Part shown: positions 57,134-64,000 of the stretch, in pieces
Layout of the letters: the number at the start of each line of letters is the position of its first letter
How positions within the stretch are numbered: position 1 is the first letter of the stretch
Origin: Gammaproteobacteria bacterium (ex Lamellibrachia satsuma)
Lineage (GTDB): Bacteria > Pseudomonadota > Gammaproteobacteria > Chromatiales > Chromatiaceae
Direction of reading: 5' to 3'
Assembly (NCBI GenBank): GCA_019623805.1
Contig: CP053680.1
Span: 1,364,001 to 1,428,000, forward strand
DNA length: 64,000 nt
Notes under the pieces: generated by a model
Told to the model about the DNA's origin: nothing
Database searches by the model: none
The model's input: only the letters and a program-made list of their open reading frames with translations
Made by a program: the position numbers and the translations under genes

Positions 57134-57505
57134 ATGAAGAGATCAATCATCGCATTCAGTGCACTCCTTTTTGCCGGGACTGCGGGCGCAGCTTCCGATT
57201 GGGAGATCTATCGCGGGTTTGCCCCCGGCAATCCTGATCTATCCACCGGCAGCACCTACAGGTCAGGGGCAAGCGCCGTTCAGCCTGGAATAGGCAGTTC
57301 AGCGGGAACAAGAAGCCACTCCCCAGTGACCGATTACGATATCTACCGCGGGTTCGTCAGTGGCAATCCTGATCTGTCCAGCGACATGGCACCCTCACTG
57401 AGGACAGCGAATGTGCCAGGCATCGGCCTTGGAACGGGCCTGCGTGGCAGCGCTTCCAATCATTTCATCTACCATGGTTTTGAAAAGGACAACCCCGATC
57501 TATAA
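57134..57505 (+). CDS. Small exported protein with three YRGF-NPDL repeats
   Basis: A 123-residue protein with a signal peptide (residues 1-19, ending TAGA). The mature part has three repeats: DWEIYRGFAPGNPDLS, DYDIYRGFVSGNPDLS and NHFIYHGFEKDNPDL. Two linkers share PGIG (PGIGSSAGTRS and PGIGLGTGLRG). No Cys or membrane anchor follows the signal. A good ribosome site (GAGGA) precedes the ATG. The function is unknown. Confidence 0.75.
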   Translation: MKRSIIAFSALLFAGTAGAASDWEIYRGFAPGNPDLSTGSTYRSGASAVQPGIGSSAGTRSHSPVTDYDIYRGFVSGNPDLSSDMAPSLRTANVPGIGLGTGLRGSASNHFIYHGFEKDNPDL

Positions 57506-57512
57506 GTGTTCC

Positions 57513-57590
57513 GGTGCGCACGGCACACCCTACAGATGCTATGGTTTGAACTTCTCACAAATATAAAACGTAGGGTGCGCCATGCGCACC
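57513..57590. repeat. REP doublet, GTAGGGTGCGCC family
   Basis: Arms 57513-57533 (ends CACACCCTAC) and 57570-57590 (starts GTAGGGTGCG) are inverse copies with 2 mismatches in 21. It lies between the repeat protein gene and sdhC. Confidence 0.92.
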
Positions 57591-57673
57591 ATGATTGCGG
57601 GAAGATGACTTTTTCCTGAGACAGATCAGTTCAGGTAACACGATCACACGGTAAGTTAATGTGAGACGATCCG

Positions 57674-58321
57674 GTGACGTTTACTTGCATGAAGGCATCC
57701 ATACAAAATTCCCACTTTCTGCTGCGCCGCCTGCACTCCCTGTTCGGGCTGCTGCCGGTGGGTGCTTTTCTGATCTTCCATCTATGGGAGAACTCACAGT
57801 CACGTTTCGGCATGGCACACTATAACGAACAGGTGGTGGCCGCCTTGCAGCGCATGAACTACCTGCCGCTGCTGGAGATCTTCGCCATCGCCCTGCCGAT
57901 CCTGTTTCATGCTGGATACGGCTTGGTGATCCTAGGTTCAGGCAGGGCAGAACTGCACCGCTACCCCTGGCTGCACAATCGCTTCTACTGGCTACAACGG
58001 CTCTCCGGGGTCGCCATTCTGCTTTTTCTGCTCGCCCATGTCGGCATGACCCGCTTCTGGGGAATCTGGGAACCCGCGGTGAAGGCCGATCTGTTTGGTC
58101 ATATGCAGCAACTGCTCTCACATCCAATGATCTTTCTGCTCTACCTGCTTGGACTGCTGCTTTCCCTGCTCCACCTGGGCAACGGCCTCTGGAGCATGGG
58201 GATCAGCTGGGGCGTCACGGTTACACCACGTGCGCAACAGCTCAGTTTCCTGATCTGCATGGGATTTACCCTCCTGCTCTTCGCAGTGGGTCTGCAGGGT
58301 CTATTAGGGTTTATCTCATGA
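57674..58321 (+). CDS. sdhC: Succinate dehydrogenase cytochrome b subunit (B-type)
   Basis: The 215-residue membrane anchor has five hydrophobic segments and well-placed His (RRLHSLFGLLPVGAFLIFHL, IALPILFHAGYGLVILG, LLFLLAHVGMTRFWG, LLSLLHLGNGLWSMGIS) that fit the di-haem single-subunit B-type fold (Bacillus, epsilonproteobacteria). It anchors SdhAB and passes electrons between succinate and quinone. The start is GTG at 57674 or ATG at 57689; I cannot choose firmly. Its stop overlaps sdhA by 4 bases (ATGA). Confidence 0.9.
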   Translation: MTFTCMKASIQNSHFLLRRLHSLFGLLPVGAFLIFHLWENSQSRFGMAHYNEQVVAALQRMNYLPLLEIFAIALPILFHAGYGLVILGSGRAELHRYPWLHNRFYWLQRLSGVAILLFLLAHVGMTRFWGIWEPAVKADLFGHMQQLLSHPMIFLLYLLGLLLSLLHLGNGLWSMGISWGVTVTPRAQQLSFLICMGFTLLLFAVGLQGLLGFIS

Positions 58322-60207
58322 AAAAGAGACCGCGGGTTATTGTCATCGGTGGCGGACTGGCGGGACTCTGGACCACCCTGCGCATCGTCGAGGCCGGTTT
58401 CAGTGTCGAGCTGTTCTCACTGTTCGAGGTGAAACGTTCCCACTCTGTCTGTGCCCAGGGGGGAATCAATGCCGTGCTCGACACCAAAGGTCAACGGGAT
58501 TCAGTCAGGCAGCATCTCATCGACACTGTCAAGGGCGGCTCCTATCTCGCCAACCAGCCGCCGATCCAGTCGATGTGCGAAGAGGCGCCGGGACTGATCC
58601 GCACCTTCGAGCGCATGGGCGTCACCTTCTCCCGCACCCCGGAGGGATTGATGGATCTGCGCCTGTTCGGCGGCGTGAAGAACAAGCGCACCTGTTTTGC
58701 CGGCGCCAGCACCGGCCAGCAGTTGATGTATGGGGTGGATGAGCAGGTACGGCGCCACGAAGCCCAGGGCAGCGTCCACAAGCGGGAGTGGTGGGAATTT
58801 CTCTCCCTGGTGCTCGACAACAACGGCCACTGCAAGGGTATCATCGCCTTCAACCTGCACACGCTGGAGGTGCACGCCTTTCGTGCCGACGCGGTGGTGA
58901 TGGCCACCGGCGGAATGGGAAAGGTCTATGGGCACCGCACCACCAACTCGACCAACTCCACCGGAGCGGCGGCCTTTCGTTGTTACCTGCAGGGCGCCCG
59001 GTTCGCCAATGCGGAGTTCTTCCAGTTCCACCCCACCGCCATGCTGGGGGACGACAAGACCCGTCTCATGAGCGAGGCCGCACGGGGCGAGGGAGGCCGC
59101 CTCTGGGTGCCAAAACGACCGGAAGACAGCCGTGATCCCCGTTCCATCCCGGAGAACGAACGTTTCTATTTTCTCGAAGAGTGGTACCCGAGCTACGGCA
59201 ATACTGTGCCACGGGATGTGGCTTCACGGGCCATCTCGAAGATCGTGCGGGAACAGGGACAGGGAGTCGGCGGCGCGGACAAAGTCTATCTCGACCTCAC
59301 CCATCTGGACAAAAAGTTCGTCACCACCCGGCTGGGCGCAATCCTCGATATCTACCGCAAGTTTCACGGCAGCGATCCACTGGAGTCTCCCATGGAGATC
59401 TTCCCCTCCGCCCACTACGCCATGGGGGGACTCTGGATCGACTACGAAAAGGATGAACAAAGCGGCGGCCTCAAGTACGGCAGCCCACGCAACCACGCTA
59501 CCAATATTCCCGGTCTCTACGCCTGTGGCGAGTGCGACAGCGGCTACCACGGGGCCAACCGACTGGGGGCCAACTCGCTGCTCTCCGCCTCCTTCAGCGG
59601 CCGGGTGACAGGTGAGTCGGTTGCCACCTACCTGCAGGGGCTGGAGCAGAGCAGCGATGAGACCCCGCCCCATTTTTTTGAAGAGGGAGTCGCCCGGGAG
59701 CAGGCAATCAACGAGGGCCTGCTCAAATGCAACGGGCATGAAAACCCCTACCGGCTGCACGATGAGCTGGGGGCACTGATGACGGGGAAGGTGGGCGTGG
59801 TGAGAGACAACCCAACCCTCGATCTCGCCTATGACGAGTTACTCGCATTGGAGCAGCGTTCCCGCAACGTCGGTCTCGGAGACCGCAGTGGCTGGAGTAA
59901 CCAGAGCCTCGCCGAAACCCGCCAGGTGCAGGAGATGATTCGCCTCAGCTCAGTCATCACCCGCTGCGCCCGTGCCAGGGATGAGTGCCGGGGGGCCCAC
60001 TACAAACCCGAATTCAGGCTGACGATTCCAGAGGGCAAGTTTCCCGGCGACCCGGAGTTTGAGACCTATCGTGAAGCGTGGAAACGTAAAAACGACAAGT
60101 GGCTGAAGACCACACTGGCAGAACATGACGGGGATGGACCACGGATATCCTACGAAGCGGTGGACACCTCGATCATCCCGCCGGAGCAGCCGAGGGACTA
60201 TCGCTGA
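58318..60207 (+). CDS. sdhA: Succinate dehydrogenase flavoprotein subunit (B-type)
   Basis: The 629-residue flavoprotein has the FAD fold VIVIGGGLAGLWTTLRIVEA and the flavin-linking segment RSHSVCAQGGINAVLDTKGQ, close to the Bacillus form with Cys before AQGG. The active-site part is MATGGMGKVYGHRTTNST, then FFQFHPTAMLGDDKTRLMSE and HYAMGGLWIDYE. It oxidises succinate or reduces fumarate. The last base of the stop starts sdhB (TGATG). Confidence 0.96.
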   Translation: MKKRPRVIVIGGGLAGLWTTLRIVEAGFSVELFSLFEVKRSHSVCAQGGINAVLDTKGQRDSVRQHLIDTVKGGSYLANQPPIQSMCEEAPGLIRTFERMGVTFSRTPEGLMDLRLFGGVKNKRTCFAGASTGQQLMYGVDEQVRRHEAQGSVHKREWWEFLSLVLDNNGHCKGIIAFNLHTLEVHAFRADAVVMATGGMGKVYGHRTTNSTNSTGAAAFRCYLQGARFANAEFFQFHPTAMLGDDKTRLMSEAARGEGGRLWVPKRPEDSRDPRSIPENERFYFLEEWYPSYGNTVPRDVASRAISKIVREQGQGVGGADKVYLDLTHLDKKFVTTRLGAILDIYRKFHGSDPLESPMEIFPSAHYAMGGLWIDYEKDEQSGGLKYGSPRNHATNIPGLYACGECDSGYHGANRLGANSLLSASFSGRVTGESVATYLQGLEQSSDETPPHFFEEGVAREQAINEGLLKCNGHENPYRLHDELGALMTGKVGVVRDNPTLDLAYDELLALEQRSRNVGLGDRSGWSNQSLAETRQVQEMIRLSSVITRCARARDECRGAHYKPEFRLTIPEGKFPGDPEFETYREAWKRKNDKWLKTTLAEHDGDGPRISYEAVDTSIIPPEQPRDYR

Positions 60208-60953
60208 TGAACGGTTCGATAGAGCTACGCATACGCCGACAGGACCGGCCGGAGACCCAGCCCTATTGGCAGACGTTCCGCATCCCACATAAACCGGGGC
60301 ACAACATTGTCTCCGCACTGATGATGATTCGCAACGATCCGGTGACCTCGGACGGAGAACCAGTCGAACCGGTCGTCTGGGAGTTCAACTGCATGGAGGA
60401 GGTCTGCGGCGCCTGCTCCATGATCATCAACGGCAGGCCACGGCAGGCCTGCTCTGCACTGGTGGATGAGCTGGCACAGCCCATCGTGCTGGAACCCCTC
60501 GGCAAATTCCCGGTGGTGCGGGATCTGCTTGTAAACCGCTCACGGATATTCGAGGGACTCAAACAGGTCAAGGCTTGGGTCGAAATCGACGGCGCTTGGG
60601 ACGTACATCAGGGCGCCCCCCGCATATCGCCCCAGGTGTGGAGCGAAAATCATCTCTTCAGCCGCTGTATGAGCTGTGGCTGCTGTATGGAGGCCTGCCC
60701 CCAGTTCGGACCGGACATCGACTTCCTGGGACCTGCAGTCTTGGGTCAGGTGCGGCTCATGAACGGCCACCCGACAGGTACCTACGACCGGGAGGCAAGG
60801 CTGCACGCCATCATGGGTGACGGCGGCCTGAGTGACTGCAGCAATGCGCAAAACTGTGTGCAGGTCTGTCCCAAGGAGATCCCTCTCACCACCGCCATCG
60901 GCGAACTGGGACGTCAGGTGACCCGACAGCTGGTCAAAGACATATTGGGTTGA
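60207..60953 (+). CDS. sdhB: Succinate dehydrogenase iron-sulfur subunit (B-type)
   Basis: A 248-residue subunit with three clusters. [2Fe-2S] ligands lie in NCMEEVCGACSMIINGRPRQ; further ligands lie in CMSCGCCMEACP and NCVQVCPKEIPL, for the [4Fe-4S] and [3Fe-4S] clusters. It transfers electrons from FAD to the haems of SdhC. The order C-A-B with overlapping genes is the B-type arrangement. Confidence 0.96.
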   Translation: MNGSIELRIRRQDRPETQPYWQTFRIPHKPGHNIVSALMMIRNDPVTSDGEPVEPVVWEFNCMEEVCGACSMIINGRPRQACSALVDELAQPIVLEPLGKFPVVRDLLVNRSRIFEGLKQVKAWVEIDGAWDVHQGAPRISPQVWSENHLFSRCMSCGCCMEACPQFGPDIDFLGPAVLGQVRLMNGHPTGTYDREARLHAIMGDGGLSDCSNAQNCVQVCPKEIPLTTAIGELGRQVTRQLVKDILG

Positions 60954-60993
60954 GTACACTCTATATGGTGTCTATCCGGAACGCTCCTGTAAT

Positions 60994-61035
60994 CTGGAAC
61001 CTGGAACCTGGAACCTGGAACCTGGAACCTGGAAC
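60994..61035. repeat. Heptamer tandem repeat, unit CTGGAAC, six copies
   Basis: Six perfect copies (42 bp) between sdhB and the EndoU gene. The open frame upstream of the EndoU start translates through it as WNLEPGT repeats, but that is not the real N-terminus. Confidence 0.97.
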
Positions 61036-61060
61036 CCAAAGAGATCAAAACGGAAAATCA

Positions 61061-61912
61061 ATGAGTCAGACAGCCATGAAAAAAACAGCCCTGTTATTTT
61101 TTCTATTGATCCTGTCGCTGCCGGTGCTCGCCTTTCAGCCATTTTTTGACAATGACCCCAGAACCCGCCACGCCCCCGAAGACCCCGACCTGACTGACTT
61201 TGATCTTGAGGTGCTGGCGTTGTGCGGCCACTGGGGCGATGAGGTCGAGGCGGTCGATTTCGAACAGATGATGCTGGATAAATCCAATACAGCGGTTTTG
61301 CAGCGCATTCGCAAGGCCGTCGGGGGGCGTATCTTCAGCAAGGCCAGTGACAACAAACAGTTTGCCCATGAGCTGCGCCGTGTCTGGTTTGAGCAGAAGG
61401 GTTTTAAACACGTCTTCTGCGGTGAACCTGGATCCGGCCGCGACCTGGGCGGCCTGCACTACGCTGCCCGCTACTGGCAGGCACAGGACAACAACTGGGC
61501 CGGATACAGAAAACTGAAATCAAACTATAGAAAACGCCCGGTCGAAAAGTGTCGGGCGTTCTATCTGAAGGAGTCGATCAAACCCCCGGTCTACACCATC
61601 AGCCTTCAGTTCAAAAACCCCTATGAACCGAGGAACAATATTAAGTGTCTCAGCGGTTACAACCATGAGATGAACGCCGAAGACATTCTGATCGCCGGTA
61701 CAAGGGCCTTTAAGCAAGCCAATAAACGGGTGGGCAAAAACACCAAAGATGCCTGTCTGTTTGATACCCGTCCAGCCGGTAAAAAACGCCATTTCAGCAC
61801 CATGGTGATCAAACAGCGCGCCCTGCGCACCTTCTACCCGATGACAGACAAAAAACCCTACTGCAAGAAGAACAGAAAAAACTATAAGGTCTGTCTCTGT
61901 TCCAATCTTTGA
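61061..61912 (+). CDS. Secreted EndoU-like ribonuclease domain protein
   Basis: A 283-residue protein with a signal peptide (residues about 5-25, ALLFFLLILSLPVLA). The core has two EndoU-type His motifs: His117 in FKHVFCGEPGSG and His133 in GGLHYAARYWQAQDNNWAGY, and then VYTISLQFKNPYEPRNN, the strand that in the family precedes a catalytic lysine site. Family enzymes cut RNA at uridylates. Several Cys pairs suggest disulfides. Bacterial EndoU is often a toxin domain; here it stands alone with no neighbour that looks like immunity or secretion. The ATG at 61061 follows CGGAAAA. Confidence 0.8.
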   Translation: MSQTAMKKTALLFFLLILSLPVLAFQPFFDNDPRTRHAPEDPDLTDFDLEVLALCGHWGDEVEAVDFEQMMLDKSNTAVLQRIRKAVGGRIFSKASDNKQFAHELRRVWFEQKGFKHVFCGEPGSGRDLGGLHYAARYWQAQDNNWAGYRKLKSNYRKRPVEKCRAFYLKESIKPPVYTISLQFKNPYEPRNNIKCLSGYNHEMNAEDILIAGTRAFKQANKRVGKNTKDACLFDTRPAGKKRHFSTMVIKQRALRTFYPMTDKKPYCKKNRKNYKVCLCSNL

Positions 61913-62215
61913 CCCTGTCTGAAGCAGGAAAACACCACGGCAGGATCATCCAAAAAAAGCCGTGTTCACTGCACTTGTCGGGTCGCACAAAGGCAACCTG
62001 ATCCTCACGGTCATCGAGATCCGGGCCGAAATAAAATCTGCCCCTTCTCGAGGCGTAGGCACGATCAAGCGTAGCGGATCGGGCAATCCAGGCTTGATGG
62101 AACAACAGGAATGCTGCCGGTTCCACTACGCTTTAACCGGCCTACTTCACTACAGAAGGCGGCACCGGCGGTGAACCCCGCCGATGTTCTCATGTAACTA
62201 AGAAAAAGAAGTGAC
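61913..62215. other. Intergenic spacer with REP doublet
   Basis: No gene seen in this 303-bp spacer apart from the GTAGGC...GGCCTAC doublet at 62055-62145. Confidence 0.65.
62055..62145. repeat. REP doublet, GATCAAGCGTAGCGGATC family, copy 1
   Basis: A 91-base element that starts GTAGGCACGATCAAGCGTAG and ends ACCGGCCTAC. Each half forms its own small hairpin (GATC...GATC and GCCGGTT...AACCGGC). It is paired with a related copy 650 bases away. Confidence 0.9.
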
Positions 62216-62425
62216 TCAGCCTTCGCGATAGTGCGAATCGACCCAGCATCTGGGCAGGCCTTCACCCGAAGGGAACAGCAGATCAGCTTTGGTGAACTTT
62301 TCCGGATCCTGCATCTCTTCACCAGCGTGAAACCGCCCGACCACTTCGCCATGCATAGGATCAAAGAGATCGGACAGGCTCAGGACTTCAACCATCTTTT
62401 TCGTGTTTTTCTGCATCACGAACAT
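62216..62425 (-). CDS. Hypothetical small protein
   Basis: 69 residues, MFVMQKNTKKMVEVLSLSDL at the start, then FDPMHGEVVGRFHAGEEMQD and LLFPSGEGLPRCWVDSHYR. No membrane segment. The start at 62425 follows a strong ribosome site (GGAGGT), which rules out the longer frame to 62452. Not recognised; it sits beside the BolA gene. Confidence 0.7.
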   Translation of the reverse strand: MFVMQKNTKKMVEVLSLSDLFDPMHGEVVGRFHAGEEMQDPEKFTKADLLFPSGEGLPRCWVDSHYREG

Positions 62426-62520
62426 GGGGTACCTCCATTTAATATCCACCACTTTCTATCTTAATTATGGGACGCCGGAGGAGAATTACAAATGGAGAAA
62501 CTACAGTTTTTTAGTTGCGA

Positions 62521-62763
62521 TCAGCCCTGCTTTGCCGCCCAATCTTCAGGAGAAAAGGCCTTGATGGAGAGTGCATGCAGCTCGTCGCTGGTTATCTGCT
62601 CTGTTACGGTCGCCATCACCATCCGGTGCTTCTGGATCAGCGACTTGCCGACAAAGTCCTCGCTGATGACCAGCGCCTCAAAATGGCGGCCGTCGCCAGT
62701 CACTGTCACTTTCGCACCGGGCATACCAGCACAAATCAGTGCTTCTACTTCTTCATTTTCCAT
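62521..62763 (-). CDS. ibaG: BolA/IbaG family protein
   Basis: An 80-residue protein of the BolA fold: ALICAGMPGAKVTVTGDGRH, FEALVISEDFVGKSLIQKHR and the C-terminal HALSIKAFSPEDW. IbaG/BolA proteins act with monothiol glutaredoxins in iron-sulfur and stress functions. The length and motif fit IbaG (YrbA) better than the longer BolA. Confidence 0.92.
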   Translation of the reverse strand: MENEEVEALICAGMPGAKVTVTGDGRHFEALVISEDFVGKSLIQKHRMVMATVTEQITSDELHALSIKAFSPEDWAAKQG

Positions 62764-62789
62764 CGAAACCTCTGCTCTTTATACCAGCC

Positions 62790-62871
62790 GTAGGCCCGAT
62801 CAAGCGCAGCGGATCGGGCATTCTTGAAACATGAAATCGCCGGTTCCGCTGCGCTTGAACCGGCCTGCTAC
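62790..62871. repeat. REP doublet, GATCAAGCGCAGCGGATC family, copy 2
   Basis: An 82-base element starting GTAGGCCCGATCAAGCGCAG and ending CCGGCCTGCTAC. It overlaps the prfC stop codon by a few bases. Close relative of 62055-62145 with compensating changes in the arms. Confidence 0.9.
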
Positions 62872-64000
62872 AGTTCGCGCGTCGCCAGGAAGCGCACATC
62901 AGGCCAGCGCTCCTCAGCCAGACTCAGATTGACCCGGGTCGGAGCAAGATAAACCAACTGGTCATCCCCATCCAACGCCAGATTAGCGTGGTTTTTATCC
63001 TTGAAGCGCTGCAGCATCTTTTCATCGTCGCATTCAACCCAGCGGGCGGTTGCGACACTGGCCGCCTCAATGATGGCTTCCACCTTGTATTCGCTCTTCA
63101 GACGCTCGACCGCGACATCGAACTGAAGCACACCCACCGCCCCGAGGATCAGATCGTTGTTTTTCTCCGGCCGAAAGACCTGGGTCGCCCCCTCTTCACT
63201 GAGTTGCAGAATCCCCTTCAACAGCGCCTTCTGCTTGAGCGGATCCTTCAGCACCACCCGGCGAAAGAGTTCCGGGGCAAAGTAGGGAATGCCCTCATAT
63301 TTCAGCGCCTCCCCCTCGGTGAAGGTATCGCCAATCTGGATGGTGCCGTGATTGTGCAGGCCGATGATATCACCGGGCCAGGCCTCCTCCACATGCCTGC
63401 GCTCATCCGCCTGGAAGGTGATGGCATTGCTTATCTGCACCGTCTTTCCGATGCGGACATGTTTCATCTTCATCCCTTTGCGATAGCTGCCGGAGCAGAC
63501 CCGCAGGAAGGCGATGCGATCCCGATGCTGCCGGTCCATATTCGCCTGGATCTTGAAGACGAAGCCGGAAAACTTCTTTTCAGATGGCTCCACCAGACGC
63601 TGCTGGGTCAGCCGGGAAAGCGGCGCAGGACTGTACTCGACGAAGGCGTCCAGCAACTCCCTGACGCCGAAGTTGTTGATCGCCGAGCCGAAGAAGACCG
63701 GCGTCTGCTCGCCGCGCGCATAGGCCTCCAGATCGAGTTCGTTGCTGGCGCCACGCACCAGCTCGATCTCGTCACGCAACTCCTGGGCCATGTCTCCCAG
63801 CACATCGTCCAGGTGGGGGTTGTCCAGTCCCTCGATCATCTCACCCATCTGGATCTTGCCACCGTGGGTGGCGCTGAAGAGATGGGTGGTATCGGTGCGC
63901 AGATCAAAGACCCCCTTCAGACGCTTGCCCATGCCGATGGGCCAGGTGACTGGCGCACACTCGATCTTGAGCACGCTCTCGACCTCATCCATGATCTCAA
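62868..64000 (-). CDS. prfC: Peptide chain release factor 3 (C-terminal part; continues off the window)
   Basis: At least 377 codons of RF3, a GTPase that recycles RF1/RF2 from the ribosome. The visible part covers the end of the G domain and domains II and [43 protein letters not shown] (with G5 SA), [20 protein letters not shown] and [16 protein letters not shown]. The frame is open to the window end; the N-terminal 150 or so residues lie outside. Confidence 0.96.
   Translation of the reverse strand, partial: EIMDEVESVLKIECAPVTWPIGMGKRLKGVFDLRTDTTHLFSATHGGKIQMGEMIEGLDNPHLDDVLGDMAQELRDEIELVRGASNELDLEAYARGEQTPVFFGSAINNFGVRELLDAFVEYSPAPLSRLTQQRLVEPSEKKFSGFVFKIQANMDRQHRDRIAFLRVCSGSYRKGMKMKHVRIGKTVQISNAITFQADERRHVEEAWPGDIIGLHNHGTIQIGDTFTEGEALKYEGIPYFAPELFRRVVLKDPLKQKALLKGILQLSEEGATQVFRPEKNNDLILGAVGVLQFDVAVERLKSEYKVEAIIEAASVATARWVECDDEKMLQRFKDKNHANLALDGDDQLVYLAPTRVNLSLAEERWPDVRFLATREL

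Noticed and set aside
60950..61060. N-terminal extension of the EndoU-like protein through the CTGGAAC array
   Set aside because: The WNLEPGT repeats are just the array in translation; the signal peptide and ribosome site fit the start at 61061.

Overview
The window is chromosomal DNA of moderate to high GC from a gammaproteobacterium. The rpsP-rimM-trmD-rplS operon, the polar-flagellum gene order (flgBCDEFGHIJKL, flgAMN, fliC-flaG-fliD-fliS-fliT), an OxyR with Cys199/Cys208, and a peroxiredoxin-glutaredoxin hybrid next to a glutathione reductase lacking the NADPH arginines all fit a Chromatiales-type lineage of sulfur oxidisers (free-living or symbiotic). That placement is an inference from gene content; there is no rRNA in the window.

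Layout. 0-5 kb (minus strand): the start of sbcB, a terminator, the rpsP operon, a Cys-rich hypothetical gene, and ffh; a CcsA/YpjD-like membrane protein (plus strand) follows to 5.9 kb. 5.9-10.3 kb: flagellar filament and cap genes with a sigma-28-type promoter before fliS. 10.5-19 kb: a tightly packed unit of TonB-dependent receptor, YfiR-like periplasmic protein, a 1635-residue kinase/receiver/HPt/GGDEF/EAL protein, and an HDOD protein. 19-31.5 kb: flgL back to flgB, then cheR and cheV. 31.6-33.6 kb: flgA, flgM and flgN on the plus strand. Recognisable sigma-54 boxes precede flgB and flgA, and sigma-28 boxes precede flgM and fliS, giving a readable flagellar hierarchy. 33.7-36.9 kb: a DUF2064/ArsS pair, small genes, tRNA-Arg(CCT) and a secreted nuclease-like protein. 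37-41 kb: sucA and sucB.

41-47.6 kb holds a di-haem peroxidase gene translationally coupled to a large hybrid sensor kinase. That kinase is broken twice: by an IS701-family element with a 4-bp CTAA target duplication, and by a one-base loss in a poly-G tract. Removing the IS with one CTAA copy and restoring one G gives a single 1290-codon frame. 47.9-53.5 kb: class I fumarase, PPK2, an AcuI-type reductase, a remnant of an MMPL/RND transporter joined to a cyclic-nucleotide-binding domain, and an RluA-type pseudouridine synthase. 53.6-57.5 kb: oxyR, Prx-Grx hybrid, glutathione (amide) reductase, and a small exported repeat protein. 57.7-64 kb: a B-type succinate:quinone oxidoreductase (sdhCAB), a secreted EndoU-like nuclease, a BolA-family gene, and the 3' part of prfC.

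Intergenic space is rich in small repeats: several REP-like palindromes, most of them starting GTAG and ending CTAC, three unrelated heptamer tandem arrays, and a 196-bp MITE with 23-bp perfect terminal repeats and an 8-bp duplication, sitting directly upstream of the flgM promoter. No CRISPR array, prophage or rRNA was seen.
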